A stretch of 64,000 bases of DNA from the NCBI GenBank assembly GCA_902590705.1, contig CACIXU010000005.1:1-64000 (forward strand), given 5' to 3'. The notes under the pieces are model-generated. The model did no database searches. It was not told the origin of the DNA and was given only the letters and a program-made list of their open reading frames with translations. The translations under genes and the position numbers were made by a program. Of this stretch, positions 54,641 through 62,845 are shown piece by piece. The DNA is from an uncultured Bacteroidota bacterium. Its GTDB lineage: Bacteria; Bacteroidota; Bacteroidia; Flavobacteriales; Flavobacteriaceae. The stretch's first letter is position 1; every line of letters begins with the position of its first letter.

Positions 54641-55891
54641 CTAATTCGCATTTTTAATATCCTCATAAATGAGTCTCTCAAATGAAGTAAAAAGGTTGTA
54701 AGAGTAAACATCATTAAATCTTCTAATTTGGGTCATATAAACTATTCCAAACTCATTTTGAAAATCAACCATGAAATAAGTATTCCATGCTCCAGCCCAA
54801 TATCCAGTCCCTAATGGTCTTGATTTAGATTGTTCCTCATAAGCCATTCCAAGTGAGTGATTATCATATTCATCAAAAAAATGATTTAAATCCCCTCTGC
54901 CAGAGAAGTCGAATCCCCCCTTTACTTCATCATCCCAAAACTCTATCTTGTAACCATTTAGTTGTGGAGAAATAAATTCTTCTAAAGATTTCTCACTTAA
55001 TATTAAATGATTTTTGTACATCCCTTTATTTAAGAAAATTTGCATGAACTTACCAAAATCCTCAGGCGTTGAGTTTATACTTCCTTGACCACTGTACTTA
55101 TAGTCTGGAACGATGTTTTTGAAGTAATCCCAGTCATTAAATAAATCATTTCTTGGTTCTTTTTTTTCAAGTTTTCTGGTTTTTAGATTTCTTTGAGATG
55201 AGCTAACTAACATTTCGGTTTGTTTATCTGTCATATCATACTCGAAAAAAGTATTATTCATTTCCATTGGTGTAAATAAATTTTCTTTCATGTAATCAGC
55301 CAAACTCATTTTTGTTAATCTTTCAATTAATATACCTAACCATGAGGTACTTATTCCATATAAATATGATGTTCCAGATTCAAACATTCTTGGGAAGGGA
55401 TACAAGTATTTCCAATCATAATTATCTTTAATTTTTTCCCATTCTACCATTTTAGGATGACTGTTTTTATTTCCAAAGCCACTAGAGTGCGTTAATAAAT
55501 GTCTTAAAGTAATCTTTTGTTTTGCTTTTACTAATTCAAAATCGTCATTAAGAATCGGAATTTCCGTCATTTCAGGAAGATATTTGTCAAGAGGCTCATC
55601 AAGAGAGATGATGCCTTTATCAACCAATTGCATTCCTGCGACAGAGGTAATTACTTTTGTCATAGAGGCAATCCAAAACAAATCTTTCTCATTAATAGTA
55701 TCATTTCTTTCCCATCTTGATGGACCGAAGGAATAAAAGTCCATTTGACCTGATTTATGAATCTTACCCATCACAACTGCTGGTATATCTGTCTTCTTTA
55801 TTTCAGTTATAACTTTATTATCAAATTCATTTTTATCATTCGATTGGCAAGAAATAAATAGTACAAGTAAAGTAAGAGCTAATTTTTTCAT
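54641..55891 (-). CDS. Secreted beta-lactamase-fold serine hydrolase
   Basis: This protein has 416 residues from the Met at 55891 (MKKLALTLLVLFISC, lipobox). The catalytic SxxK is SMTK at S76-K79 in FWIASMTKVITS. LRHLLTHSSGFG is the usual structural motif, YLYGISTSWLGILIERL the Tyr region, and GTGYWAGAWNTYF the late HxG-like strand. It is related to class C beta-lactamases, esterases and D-Ala-D-Ala peptidases; the substrate is unknown. Its leader is an atypical copy of the shared one. Confidence 0.82.
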   Translation of the reverse strand: MKKLALTLLVLFISCQSNDKNEFDNKVITEIKKTDIPAVVMGKIHKSGQMDFYSFGPSRWERNDTINEKDLFWIASMTKVITSVAGMQLVDKGIISLDEPLDKYLPEMTEIPILNDDFELVKAKQKITLRHLLTHSSGFGNKNSHPKMVEWEKIKDNYDWKYLYPFPRMFESGTSYLYGISTSWLGILIERLTKMSLADYMKENLFTPMEMNNTFFEYDMTDKQTEMLVSSSQRNLKTRKLEKKEPRNDLFNDWDYFKNIVPDYKYSGQGSINSTPEDFGKFMQIFLNKGMYKNHLILSEKSLEEFISPQLNGYKIEFWDDEVKGGFDFSGRGDLNHFFDEYDNHSLGMAYEEQSKSRPLGTGYWAGAWNTYFMVDFQNEFGIVYMTQIRRFNDVYSYNLFTSFERLIYEDIKNAN

Positions 55892-55945
55892 TTTAAATAG
55901 TTTATGGTTTATAGTCACCAATATAAGAAAACAATATATGAGAAT
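55892..55945 (-). promoter_or_regulatory. Leader-repeat copy 11
   Basis: The minus strand has TTATATTGGTGAC and CCATAAACTATTTAAAATG joined to the serine-hydrolase start. The distal core is diverged. Confidence 0.5.
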
Positions 55946-56019
55946 TAGAACTTATTATAATAGACTCCATTATTTTTAACAAAAAGTAATTAAATTTAGA
56001 AAAATCTAGTTTTAAAAAA

Positions 56020-56649
56020 ATGAAGATGAAGGACAAAAAATTAGATCTTCGAAAAACATTTTTCACTCTGTTTGTTTCTGTTTTTACACTAACCTTATTT
56101 AATTATTGTGGTAGCAGTAATGATGAAGAATCTGAGTTATATGTCAATGAAGTAACTACACAAAATTCAAACAATGAATCTGATAACAGTAATTCAGAAA
56201 ATACTAATTCCAACAACAATTCAAATGGAGAAACAAATTCTAATCTAAGCGAAGGAATTCCATCTGTAAAAATTTGGAGTGGGGCTTTAAAGACATTCGT
56301 CAAGGGAGATGAAATGGATCCAAATAATCAATTAAATCAGGATAGAATTACTGATAATGTATGGATTACTCGAGGAAATGATGGAGGTCAGATATATAAT
56401 GCAGCCAAAGAAAGTAACGATAATAAAACTCAAAGTCCAATTGGTACTCAGTGGGCATTAGGAACATTAGATAAAGTAAATGATTTAAATTTTAAAAATT
56501 TTAGAGCTGCAGTCTCAAGTCCGAAAAATGTTGTTGGTAAAGATTTAGTTGTTCACCTTACAGATGATGATATATATTTAAGCATAAAATTTAAATCATG
56601 GTCACAAGGAAAAAAGGGAGGTTTCTCATATGAGAGAAGCACTCAGTAG
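56020..56649 (+). CDS. Secreted Asn/Ser-rich protein with GGFSYERST motif
   Basis: This 209-residue protein has a leader-like start (TFFTLFVSVFTLTLFNYC, possible lipobox). A 50-residue linker rich in N, S and E (NNESDNSNSENTNSNNNSNG) follows. A compact domain contains WITRGNDGGQIYNAAKES, SPIGTQWALGT and ends LSIKFKSWSQGKKGGFSYERST. I recall similar W-x-Q-G---GGFSY-R endings in many secreted Bacteroidota proteins but cannot name the family. It is probably a surface protein. Confidence 0.6.
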   Translation: MKMKDKKLDLRKTFFTLFVSVFTLTLFNYCGSSNDEESELYVNEVTTQNSNNESDNSNSENTNSNNNSNGETNSNLSEGIPSVKIWSGALKTFVKGDEMDPNNQLNQDRITDNVWITRGNDGGQIYNAAKESNDNKTQSPIGTQWALGTLDKVNDLNFKNFRAAVSSPKNVVGKDLVVHLTDDDIYLSIKFKSWSQGKKGGFSYERSTQ

Positions 56650-56848
56650 TAATATTTAATTAAACAAATACTATTTCAACTGCTAAATTTCCAACTGCAT
56701 TTAGAAAGACACTCAATTTTGATAATTTAAAAAGAAGTGTTTTTACTTTCCTAACGCACAAACTAGTTGGAAGGATTGAACTGAACTTGAAATAAGCTGT
56801 ATTTAGGTTTTGTTATTTAAGTAAAATGAAAAATCTCATTAGATAAAA

Positions 56849-57466
56849 TTAATCTACCTTTTGAATATAACTTTTATATTCTTTTGATTCTTTCCAGTCT
56901 ATTTGTGAAATGTCTTTTGGCGTTTTCTGACCGTCCTTCCAAATTAATTGTTCCCCTGGAGGTTTTGCTCCAACTAAGCGAAGATAAATTGCCCACTTAC
57001 CTCTATGATGAGACTGATGCTCAAAACCTTTTCTTGCTAAACATTCTTTACTGCAATTCCACCTGTAATAATATGTGGTTTGATTAAGATTTGATTCACT
57101 ATTTATTTGGTTAATCATTATATCATAGCTTCTGCTTACAAAAGCAATAACTGCCTTTTTAGATTTTAATTCTGGTCTTTCATATATTTCTTTTAAATTA
57201 CTAGCATCATATCCACCAGCAATCATGGCAGCATATCTAAAGTTTCCGCTCGCTAAGTGAAGTGCTTCCTATCTAAAAGATAATATTTCAGGAGTTGGCT
57301 TAAATTCATATTTATCCTCTGGCATAGCGTTTAGATATTTTAACGTAAACTCTTTTCCTCTCTCAAAGTCAGAAATTAAATCACACGAAATGACAGGCTC
57401 ATCAGAATTTGACTGTCCTAATGAAATTAATGGAATAAAAAGAAGCGTAATTAGTATTTGTTTCAT
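56849..57466 (-). pseudogene. DinB family protein, interrupted by an amber codon
   Basis: From ATG 57466 (MKQILITLLFIPLISLGQ, signal peptide) the frame runs PTPEILSFR, then TAG at 57269-57271, then continues in the same frame EALHLASGNFRYAAMIAGGYDASNLKE to a stop at 56849. Only one codon breaks 206; the rest fits DinB (GFEHQSHHRGKWAIYLRLVGAKPPG). A CAG-to-TAG change would explain it. A sequencing error or readthrough cannot be excluded. Confidence 0.75.
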
Positions 57467-57562
57467 TTTTAAATAATTTATGGTTAATAATTGCTAATAT
57501 AACGAAACCTTCAAAAGTGGAATAGAAGAACCAAAACTTAATAAGAAGGATGCCGATTATAT
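57467..57562 (-). promoter_or_regulatory. Leader-repeat copy 12, full length
   Basis: This is the longest copy. On the minus strand AAGTTTTGG, 19-20 bases, AAGGTTTCG, then TTATATTAGC and CCATAAATTATTTAAAAATG lead to the DinB start. It serves as reference for the family. Confidence 0.6.
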
Positions 57563-57678
57563 AAATAACGCCTGTAATCATGAGTGGATTAGGGAATATA
57601 ATTGTAAATACAAATATTGTTGGTACATAATTTAAAAATATTATTATATTTACATTGATTTTAAAGTTAATATAAGTT

Positions 57679-57978
57679 ATGTTTGGTTTAAATGATATTC
57701 AGTATTTATTCGAATTTTTATTTTGGTTTGTAATATTTTTCATTCTTAAGAGAGTTTGGCATAAACCAGAAATTCGCTTAATTTATGGATATAGTGTTGC
57801 TATATCAAATTTAGTTGCTGTTTTCTTTTTTTCAGTAGCTTCCATTAAAGGCGAAATGAATAGTATTGATTCATTTGCTTTTGGATTTTTGCATACTATG
57901 GTTGCAGTAGTGATGATAACTCTGGTTCAGATGAGTAAGAAACTTGAGGGCAAAAAAATTTCAACAAAAGAGTCCTGA
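57679..57978 (+). CDS. Small membrane protein, three helices
   Basis: This 99-residue protein has three hydrophobic stretches (YLFEFLFWFVIFFILKRVW, LIYGYSVAISNLVAVFFFSVAS, SFAFGFLHTMVAVVMITLVQM) and a lysine-rich tail. No family is recognised. It lies alone on the plus strand between leftward genes. Confidence 0.55.
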   Translation: MFGLNDIQYLFEFLFWFVIFFILKRVWHKPEIRLIYGYSVAISNLVAVFFFSVASIKGEMNSIDSFAFGFLHTMVAVVMITLVQMSKKLEGKKISTKES

Positions 57979-57981
57979 AAG

Positions 57982-58004
57982 AAAAACCTCTCACACGTTA
58001 GGGG
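57982..58004 (-). terminator. Terminator of the NTF2-like gene at 58020
   Basis: CCTCT/AGGGG (57987-58004) forms a 5-bp stem including one G-T pair, with TTTTT following on the minus strand. It lies 16 bp downstream of the NTF2-like gene's stop. Confidence 0.6.
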
Positions 58005-58019
58005 GCTGCTATATTAAAT

Positions 58020-58523
58020 TTACTCTATCGTTATCTTTTTTCCGCAAAGGTCTTGACCATATATTTTCTGTGCAAGAAGTAAGTCACTCAGATATTCTTT
58101 TTGCTCGATAATCTTTCCACTTTCATTAAGTGTGTACTTAATAGCATAATCATTTTCATATTTACCACCAACACCTTCCATCCTCCCTTCAGCAAAAACC
58201 ATAGCTGTTTTTCCCTCTACAAGAATGCCTTTATATTCTGCTCCAACATCTCCTTTAAGAAGTGAACCAAAGTATCCTGCAAATTCTAAAAATTCACTCC
58301 AACTATATGTTTTTGAAATATCGAGTTGACCGGTTAATACAAAAGTAAATTCTTCGGCCAATTGTGATTTCAATAATTCAATTTCACCATCCATTTGAGC
58401 ATTAAATGCTTTGAGCACAGTAGCCTTTGTTGTTTCGGTAAGTATTTCTTTTTGAGATTTAACTGGTTTATTTTCACAAGAAAAAAGTGTGATCAATATT
58501 AAAATAAATAGTGAATTTTTCAT
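58020..58523 (-). CDS. NTF2/SnoaL-like lipoprotein
   Basis: This 167-residue protein has leader MKNSLFILILITLFSC. FNAQMDGEIELLKSQLAEEFTFVLTGQLDISKTYSWSEF and KYENDYAIKYTLNESGKIIEQKEYLSDLLLA match the paralogue at 51019 closely enough to indicate a duplication. The domain layout is NTF2-like. No catalytic residues are identified. It carries a leader copy with an intact TAGGTTTTT core. Confidence 0.75.
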   Translation of the reverse strand: MKNSLFILILITLFSCENKPVKSQKEILTETTKATVLKAFNAQMDGEIELLKSQLAEEFTFVLTGQLDISKTYSWSEFLEFAGYFGSLLKGDVGAEYKGILVEGKTAMVFAEGRMEGVGGKYENDYAIKYTLNESGKIIEQKEYLSDLLLAQKIYGQDLCGKKITIE

Positions 58524-58576
58524 TTTAAATTATTTATAGTTAACAATTGTAAATATATAAAAACCTACAAAAGGTA
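58524..58576 (-). promoter_or_regulatory. Leader-repeat copy 13
   Basis: The minus strand has CCTTTTGTAGGTTTTT, TATATTTAC and ACTATAAATAATTTAAAATG to the start codon of the NTF2-like lipoprotein. Confidence 0.6.
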
Positions 58577-58594
58577 TTTCAAAAATTTAAAGTA

Positions 58595-59011
58595 TTACTT
58601 GACGATACAGTTATTTATCTGAACATTCATCATTAAACCAGAACAACTTCCAATAACTGTGATTCTTTTACCTTTAGATAAACCCGCAACTATTGATTTT
58701 TCATTAAAATAACATTGAATGTCCCCGAAATATTGGTCACCTATAAGTGTTACATATGCGTTATCCATGATATCATTTCCTATATCGCGAATTATTCCCG
58801 ATACCTGAATTATTTGTCCTTTGTATTTTTCATCAGCAGCGATTTCATTTGCGTTATATTCTTTGTAAAGTTTTCTTGCTGAAACTGTTACATTTGGTTT
58901 TGTATCAGAAGTTATTTTGGGTCCATCGTCTAAACCTTCAAACTCCTCTAAACTTCCAAATGCAATTAATACAAAAAAAATCAACGATATCAGAGATAAA
59001 AAGTTTTTCAT
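58595..59011 (-). CDS. OB-fold (tRNA_anti-like) secreted protein
   Basis: This 138-residue protein has signal-like start MKNFLSLISLIFFVLIAFG. The C-terminal domain VSARKLYKEYNANEIAADEKYKGQIIQVSG is the tRNA_anti-like OB-fold start, with IIRDIGND and IQCYFNEKS following, a pattern of extracytoplasmic OB-fold proteins of unknown ligand. Its start overlaps the stop of the upstream gene at 59008 by 4 bp. Confidence 0.75.
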   Translation of the reverse strand: MKNFLSLISLIFFVLIAFGSLEEFEGLDDGPKITSDTKPNVTVSARKLYKEYNANEIAADEKYKGQIIQVSGIIRDIGNDIMDNAYVTLIGDQYFGDIQCYFNEKSIVAGLSKGKRITVIGSCSGLMMNVQINNCIVK

Positions 59012-59388
59012 AGAATTAGCATAATAACGATAATTGGAAAAACAATGTACATAATTAAGTCGATTAGGTCAAATGTTCCTGGAATTAATAAATAAAATTG
59101 GCCAATTTCTGAAATAATTCCAAGGATAGGAATAATGATTGACCAGATTATACTTTTAAATGTTTTGTCTTTTCTGATATGGAAAATAAGTAATGTATAT
59201 GACATAGCCCAAAGACCTCCAGGAACTGAGAAGACAATAACTTTTTCTAAAAAAGTGTATGGGGATGTTAGTGGAGTAAATAAGTTTCCAAATAATCTAT
59301 TATACACTAAATTTTCAGTTCGAAATAAAACATATATCAGGCAGCCTTTAAAAAGGGGGATCCACCAAAAAATCGTCCATTTTTTCAC
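59008..59388 (-). CDS. Membrane protein, VanZ-like features
   Basis: This 126-residue protein starts at a GTG. At least three membrane helices are visible (FWWIPLFKGCLIYVLF, VIVFSVPGGLWAMSYTLLIF, IIWSIIIPILGIISEIGQF, LIDLIMYIVFPIIVIMLIL). The EIGQFYLLIPGTFDLIDLIMY segment resembles VanZ-like proteins but is not enough for a firm assignment. It is coupled to the OB-fold gene. Confidence 0.5.
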   Translation of the reverse strand: MKKWTIFWWIPLFKGCLIYVLFRTENLVYNRLFGNLFTPLTSPYTFLEKVIVFSVPGGLWAMSYTLLIFHIRKDKTFKSIIWSIIIPILGIISEIGQFYLLIPGTFDLIDLIMYIVFPIIVIMLIL

Positions 59389-59450
59389 CTTATAAAATTA
59401 TCTGTCTTTTGACTCTAAAATAAAAAACTTACAAATAGTTTTAGAAGCTA
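59389..59450 (-). promoter_or_regulatory. Leader-repeat copy 14, degenerate
   Basis: The minus strand reads TCTAAAACTATTTGTAAG then TATTTTAG, like copy 6, upstream of the VanZ-like gene. The proximal half is not conserved. Confidence 0.4.
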
Positions 59451-59537
59451 TTTAGTTACCAAAAATTATTTTCTTTAAATCTGCAGCTTTTTGTCACTCC
59501 AAATTATTTTTTATACTAATTTTATCTTAAAATTAAT

Positions 59538-59918
59538 ATGATGAAATTTATTTTGATATTCTTGCAAATGTTTCTTTCAAATGATTCGACTTTGGTAAAT
59601 GATTATAACATTAATGTTACCGCAAAGAGTAGAGTAAATTATATCCTTGAAGGAGAGGACGTAAATGGTGAGGTTTATGGTGATGACCCGGTAATAACAA
59701 TTTTAGAGGGTAGTAAAATAAGTTTTAATATTAATGCACCTGGACATCCATTTTTTATTAAAACAGTACCGGGCACAGGGAAAAAAAATCAAGTCGAAGG
59801 AATTAAAAATAATGGGACAACTAAGGGCCTAATAGTATGGACCCCTATTAAAAAGGGAACTTATTTCTATCAATGTTCCAAACACAGAAGTATGTTTGGT
59901 AAGATAATTGTTAAGTAA
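59538..59918 (+). CDS. Cupredoxin-like copper protein
   Basis: This 126-residue protein has a short hydrophobic start (MKFILIFLQMFLS), possibly a weak signal. GHPFFIKTVPGTG carries the first His. The C-terminal loop YQCSKHRSMFGKIIV provides Cys, His and Met, matching a type 1 copper site. The fold resembles plastocyanin/azurin-like domains. An electron-transfer role is inferred. Confidence 0.75.
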   Translation: MMKFILIFLQMFLSNDSTLVNDYNINVTAKSRVNYILEGEDVNGEVYGDDPVITILEGSKISFNINAPGHPFFIKTVPGTGKKNQVEGIKNNGTTKGLIVWTPIKKGTYFYQCSKHRSMFGKIIVK

Positions 59919-59985
59919 TATCAATTCATTAATAACTTTCAATCCCGTTTTGTAAAAATTATTACTCTAACTAAATAAAGAAATT

Positions 59986-60105
59986 ATGTTTCGATTGCTC
60001 CGCTTTGCATTTAAAAACTACCAATACGCAATTATGGGTTACTCTTTATTCAAGGCTGCCAAGAGTAGATATAAAAATAAAAAAGCCAATAATTGTAAGT
60101 ATTAG
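59986..60105 (+). CDS. Possible 39-aa basic protein
   Basis: The ATG at 59986 gives MFRLLRFAFKNYQYAIMG and a lysine-rich tail ending NNCKY. It has a slightly amphipathic N-terminus and no family match. It lies alone in the gap 59919-60215. It may be spurious. Confidence 0.3.
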   Translation: MFRLLRFAFKNYQYAIMGYSLFKAAKSRYKNKKANNCKY

Positions 60106-60215
60106 AAACTATATCGTAGTTATACCCTCAACATTATTTTGAAATGTTTAATTAGCAAACCAGCCATATAAACAATTTTATATTAAATTTATTTACTAAT
60201 AATTAAATTAAAGAC

Positions 60216-60560
60216 ATGAATTCTTACATAGCTAACATAATAAATTCAGTAACATTAATAACCATTGGCCTATGGGGGTATTTTGAGTCATCCTCTGTTA
60301 CCGCATTAATCCCAGTTCTATTTGGTTTGATTTTGATTGTTTGTTCAAAGGGAGTAAAGAATCAAAACAAATTAATTGCCCACATAGCTGTTTTACTCAC
60401 ACTGATAATTTTGCTTTCACTTGCCGGCATGAGGTTACCAAAATCAATTGAATCTGGTGGCCTAGGACTTTTTAGAGTTCTTTGTATGATAGCAACATCA
60501 TCTTTAGCTATGATTTTCTTTGTTAGAAGTTTTATTGATGCAAGAAGAAATAAGTCTTAA
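60216..60560 (+). CDS. Small four-helix membrane protein
   Basis: This 114-residue protein has hydrophobic segments SVTLITIGLWGYF, ALIPVLFGLILIVCSKG, HIAVLLTLIILLSLAGM and FRVLCMIATSSLAMIFFVRSF. The organisation resembles small uncharacterised membrane proteins of marine bacteria. No function is assigned. Confidence 0.6.
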   Translation: MNSYIANIINSVTLITIGLWGYFESSSVTALIPVLFGLILIVCSKGVKNQNKLIAHIAVLLTLIILLSLAGMRLPKSIESGGLGLFRVLCMIATSSLAMIFFVRSFIDARRNKS

Positions 60561-60621
60561 TCTAAGATTTTTATTGTAGTATTCGTGAATGTTAATTTCC
60601 TGATTTAGTATTTTTAAGATT

Positions 60622-61041
60622 ATGATTAGAAAAATAAACGCTGTTTGGAATGGAAATGGAGCTGACGGTTCCGGATCTTTAACAGCTCAAAGCGGTGCTT
60701 TCGCTAGCATGCCATATAGTTTTAAGACAAGGTTTGAAAATGACGATGGTAAACTAGGAACCAACCCAGAAGAGCTCATAGCTGCAGCACTTGCAGGCTG
60801 CTTTAATATGAAATTAAGCTTTGTATTAAATGAATCTAATTTCAGCCCTGAAGAGTTAAATACAGACGCATTACTTGTATTTGAAGAAGGAAAGATTCTT
60901 TCAATTGAGTTGGATTTAAGGGGAAAAGTACCTAACATAACCAAGGAAAAGTTTCATGAGCTTTCTTTAGAAGCTAAAAACAATTGCCCAATCTCTGGGG
61001 TGTTAAATTGCGAAATTTCTTTAAATGCCTCTCTTATTTAA
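60622..61041 (+). CDS. osmC: OsmC/Ohr family peroxidase-like protein
   Basis: This 139-residue OsmC-like protein reduces organic hydroperoxides via a Cys pair. The first catalytic Cys is in NPEELIAAALAGCFNMKLSFVL (about residue 60) and the second in EAKNNCPISGVLN (about residue 125). The GNGADGSGSLT start is typical of OsmC proper. The spacing and dimer fold fit a thiol-based peroxidase, with oxidative stress defence the likely role. Confidence 0.92.
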   Translation: MIRKINAVWNGNGADGSGSLTAQSGAFASMPYSFKTRFENDDGKLGTNPEELIAAALAGCFNMKLSFVLNESNFSPEELNTDALLVFEEGKILSIELDLRGKVPNITKEKFHELSLEAKNNCPISGVLNCEISLNASLI

Positions 61042-61110
61042 GTAATTTTAATTGTAAACTACTCTGATAAGTTTAATCGATATATCTGAGGATGTTTATA
61101 ATTTTGGTTT

Positions 61111-61563
61111 ATGAGAATTCGAAGTATTTTTAAAGCAATATGCTTATTGGTTTTGATTATTCTGTATATCTCAGTAGGCGTAAAACATTTCACAAATCCC
61201 AAATTTTTTCTGGCCATTATGCCACCATATATTCCTTTTCATAAACTAATGGTCTATTTGTCTGGAGCGCTTGAAATAGTTTTTGCCTTGATGATGGTTT
61301 TTAAGAAAACAAGATTTTATGGATGTTGGGGAATTATTTTTTTATTGATTGCTGTGTTCCCTGCAAATATCTATTTATATAATTCAGAAATTCCACAAAA
61401 AATATTATCGATAACTAAGCATGAGGCTTTAATTAGACTTCCATATCAATTACCTCTTTTATTATTTGCATTTTGGCATTCAAAAGAAAAGTCATCGTTT
61501 AGATTAGACTTTCTTTGTTTTTTATTTTTCCCACCAACTATATATTATTTTGTTACTCTTTAA
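61111..61563 (+). CDS. DoxX-like membrane protein
   Basis: This 150-residue protein has four membrane helices (AICLLVLIILYISVGVKHF, MVYLSGALEIVFALMMVF, CWGIIFLLIAVFPANIYLY, LPYQLPLLLFAFWHS). The SVGVKHFTNPKFFLAIMPPYIPFHKLMVYLSGALEI core matches DoxX/DoxD-type proteins of Bacteroidota. Its role is uncertain. Confidence 0.8.
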   Translation: MRIRSIFKAICLLVLIILYISVGVKHFTNPKFFLAIMPPYIPFHKLMVYLSGALEIVFALMMVFKKTRFYGCWGIIFLLIAVFPANIYLYNSEIPQKILSITKHEALIRLPYQLPLLLFAFWHSKEKSSFRLDFLCFLFFPPTIYYFVTL

Positions 61564-61776
61564 TTGGTAATGATTACAAATCAATTTTCTTAAAGAAAAA
61601 TTTTGAGCAACAGAAATTTATATGCTCTTAAGTTTTTAAATCGAATAAAATATTTACACTTTTATTGGGCTTTGAAATAATTATTTAATTTGGATCAAAT
61701 TTGGAGCAAAATTTATAATATGATTATAAGATTAAATTTTTACAAAAAATTAAACTAACGTAAAAAAAAGATTTTG

Positions 61777-62805
61777 ATGGCTTTTAGGAGTAAACTATTA
61801 TTGATTGTTACAACTTATTTCATTTTATTAAATAGCCCAATAAGGGCGCACAATTTTTTTAAGTATGACTCTCTTTTTATTGATCAGAAACCACTGAAAA
61901 TAAGACTTAATTACTCTAATAATAATTTAAACAAAAATACAAATGACTCTACTTTGATGAAGACTAAATTATTCTTTATGCAAGAAAATAAAAATAAAGA
62001 AATTGATGTTTCTGTTAGAGCTAGAGGAAATTTTAGAAGAAAGCACTGCTATTTCACCCCAGTTAAAATTAAGATTAAAAAAAGGGATGCATCAAATACA
62101 ATATTTAGAGATAACAGAACATTGAAACTAGTTCTACCCTGTAAAAATGATAGGGATAAAAATGATAATATATTAAAAGAGTTTATAGCGTATAAAATTT
62201 ATGAAATCATTTCACCTTTTTATTTTAAAACTAGAAGGCTTGAAATAAATTACACTGATCAAAAACGCAAAAATCAAAAAAATTTCAATTTAATAGGGTT
62301 TTTTATAGAAGACGATGATAAGGTTGCTAAAAGATTTGATAGTAAAATAATTAAAAGAAAAATCAGTCCTCTTGCAATGGATGATTTTAATTCTGTCAAC
62401 TTGTCTTTTTTTAATTTTTTGATTGGAAATACTGATTTTTCGTCGGCGCATCAACATAACGGGAAATTACTTTTTTATGAAAAAAAAATTATACCGATAC
62501 CTTATGATTTCGATTTAACCGGCTGGGTTAAACCAAAATATGGATCAGGAATAACGAACCGATTAGGATATTCATTCGAGGAGAGAAATTATATTGGCTT
62601 TAAAAGGGAAAAGAGTATTTACAGTAAAGTAAGAAATCATTATTTGACATTAAAAGAAAAGATATTAAAGACAGTCGAATTATATGAGTCTGAATTTGAA
62701 TACAAAAAGTCATATTATTTAATGATGAATTACCTTGGAGAGTTTTATGAAATTTTAGAAAACGACAAACTCTATAATAGTTTAATTGTTTCCAAAGCTA
62801 AATAA
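61777..62805 (+). CDS. Secreted CotH-kinase-like protein
   Basis: This protein has 342 residues from the ATG at 61777 (signal FILLNSPIRAHN). The segments VSVRARGNFRRKHCYFTPVKIKIKK and later NFLIGNTDFSSAHQHNGKLLF and PIPYDFDLTGWV resemble CotH-type spore-coat kinases (RG-R, N-D, PYDFD). The D in YDFD and the earlier N/D would be metal and catalytic residues. The similarity is modest, so the activity is tentative. The surroundings are AT-rich and gene-poor. Confidence 0.5.
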   Translation: MAFRSKLLLIVTTYFILLNSPIRAHNFFKYDSLFIDQKPLKIRLNYSNNNLNKNTNDSTLMKTKLFFMQENKNKEIDVSVRARGNFRRKHCYFTPVKIKIKKRDASNTIFRDNRTLKLVLPCKNDRDKNDNILKEFIAYKIYEIISPFYFKTRRLEINYTDQKRKNQKNFNLIGFFIEDDDKVAKRFDSKIIKRKISPLAMDDFNSVNLSFFNFLIGNTDFSSAHQHNGKLLFYEKKIIPIPYDFDLTGWVKPKYGSGITNRLGYSFEERNYIGFKREKSIYSKVRNHYLTLKEKILKTVELYESEFEYKKSYYLMMNYLGEFYEILENDKLYNSLIVSKAK

Positions 62806-62817
62806 GAAATTTTAAGA

Positions 62818-62845
62818 CAGGGAATATGTTATTCAATAATCCCTG
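62818..62845. terminator. Possible bidirectional hairpin between convergent genes
   Basis: CAGGGA/TCCCTG gives a 6-bp stem with further TAT/ATA pairing. It overlaps the last codons of the esterase gene. It has no good U-run, so it is weak. Confidence 0.3.

Noticed and set aside
47650..59450. CRISPR array or integron cassette array
   Set aside because: Leader copies are irregularly spaced, differ in length and lie at gene starts, not at cassette ends; no Cas or IntI gene and no attC-like fold was seen.
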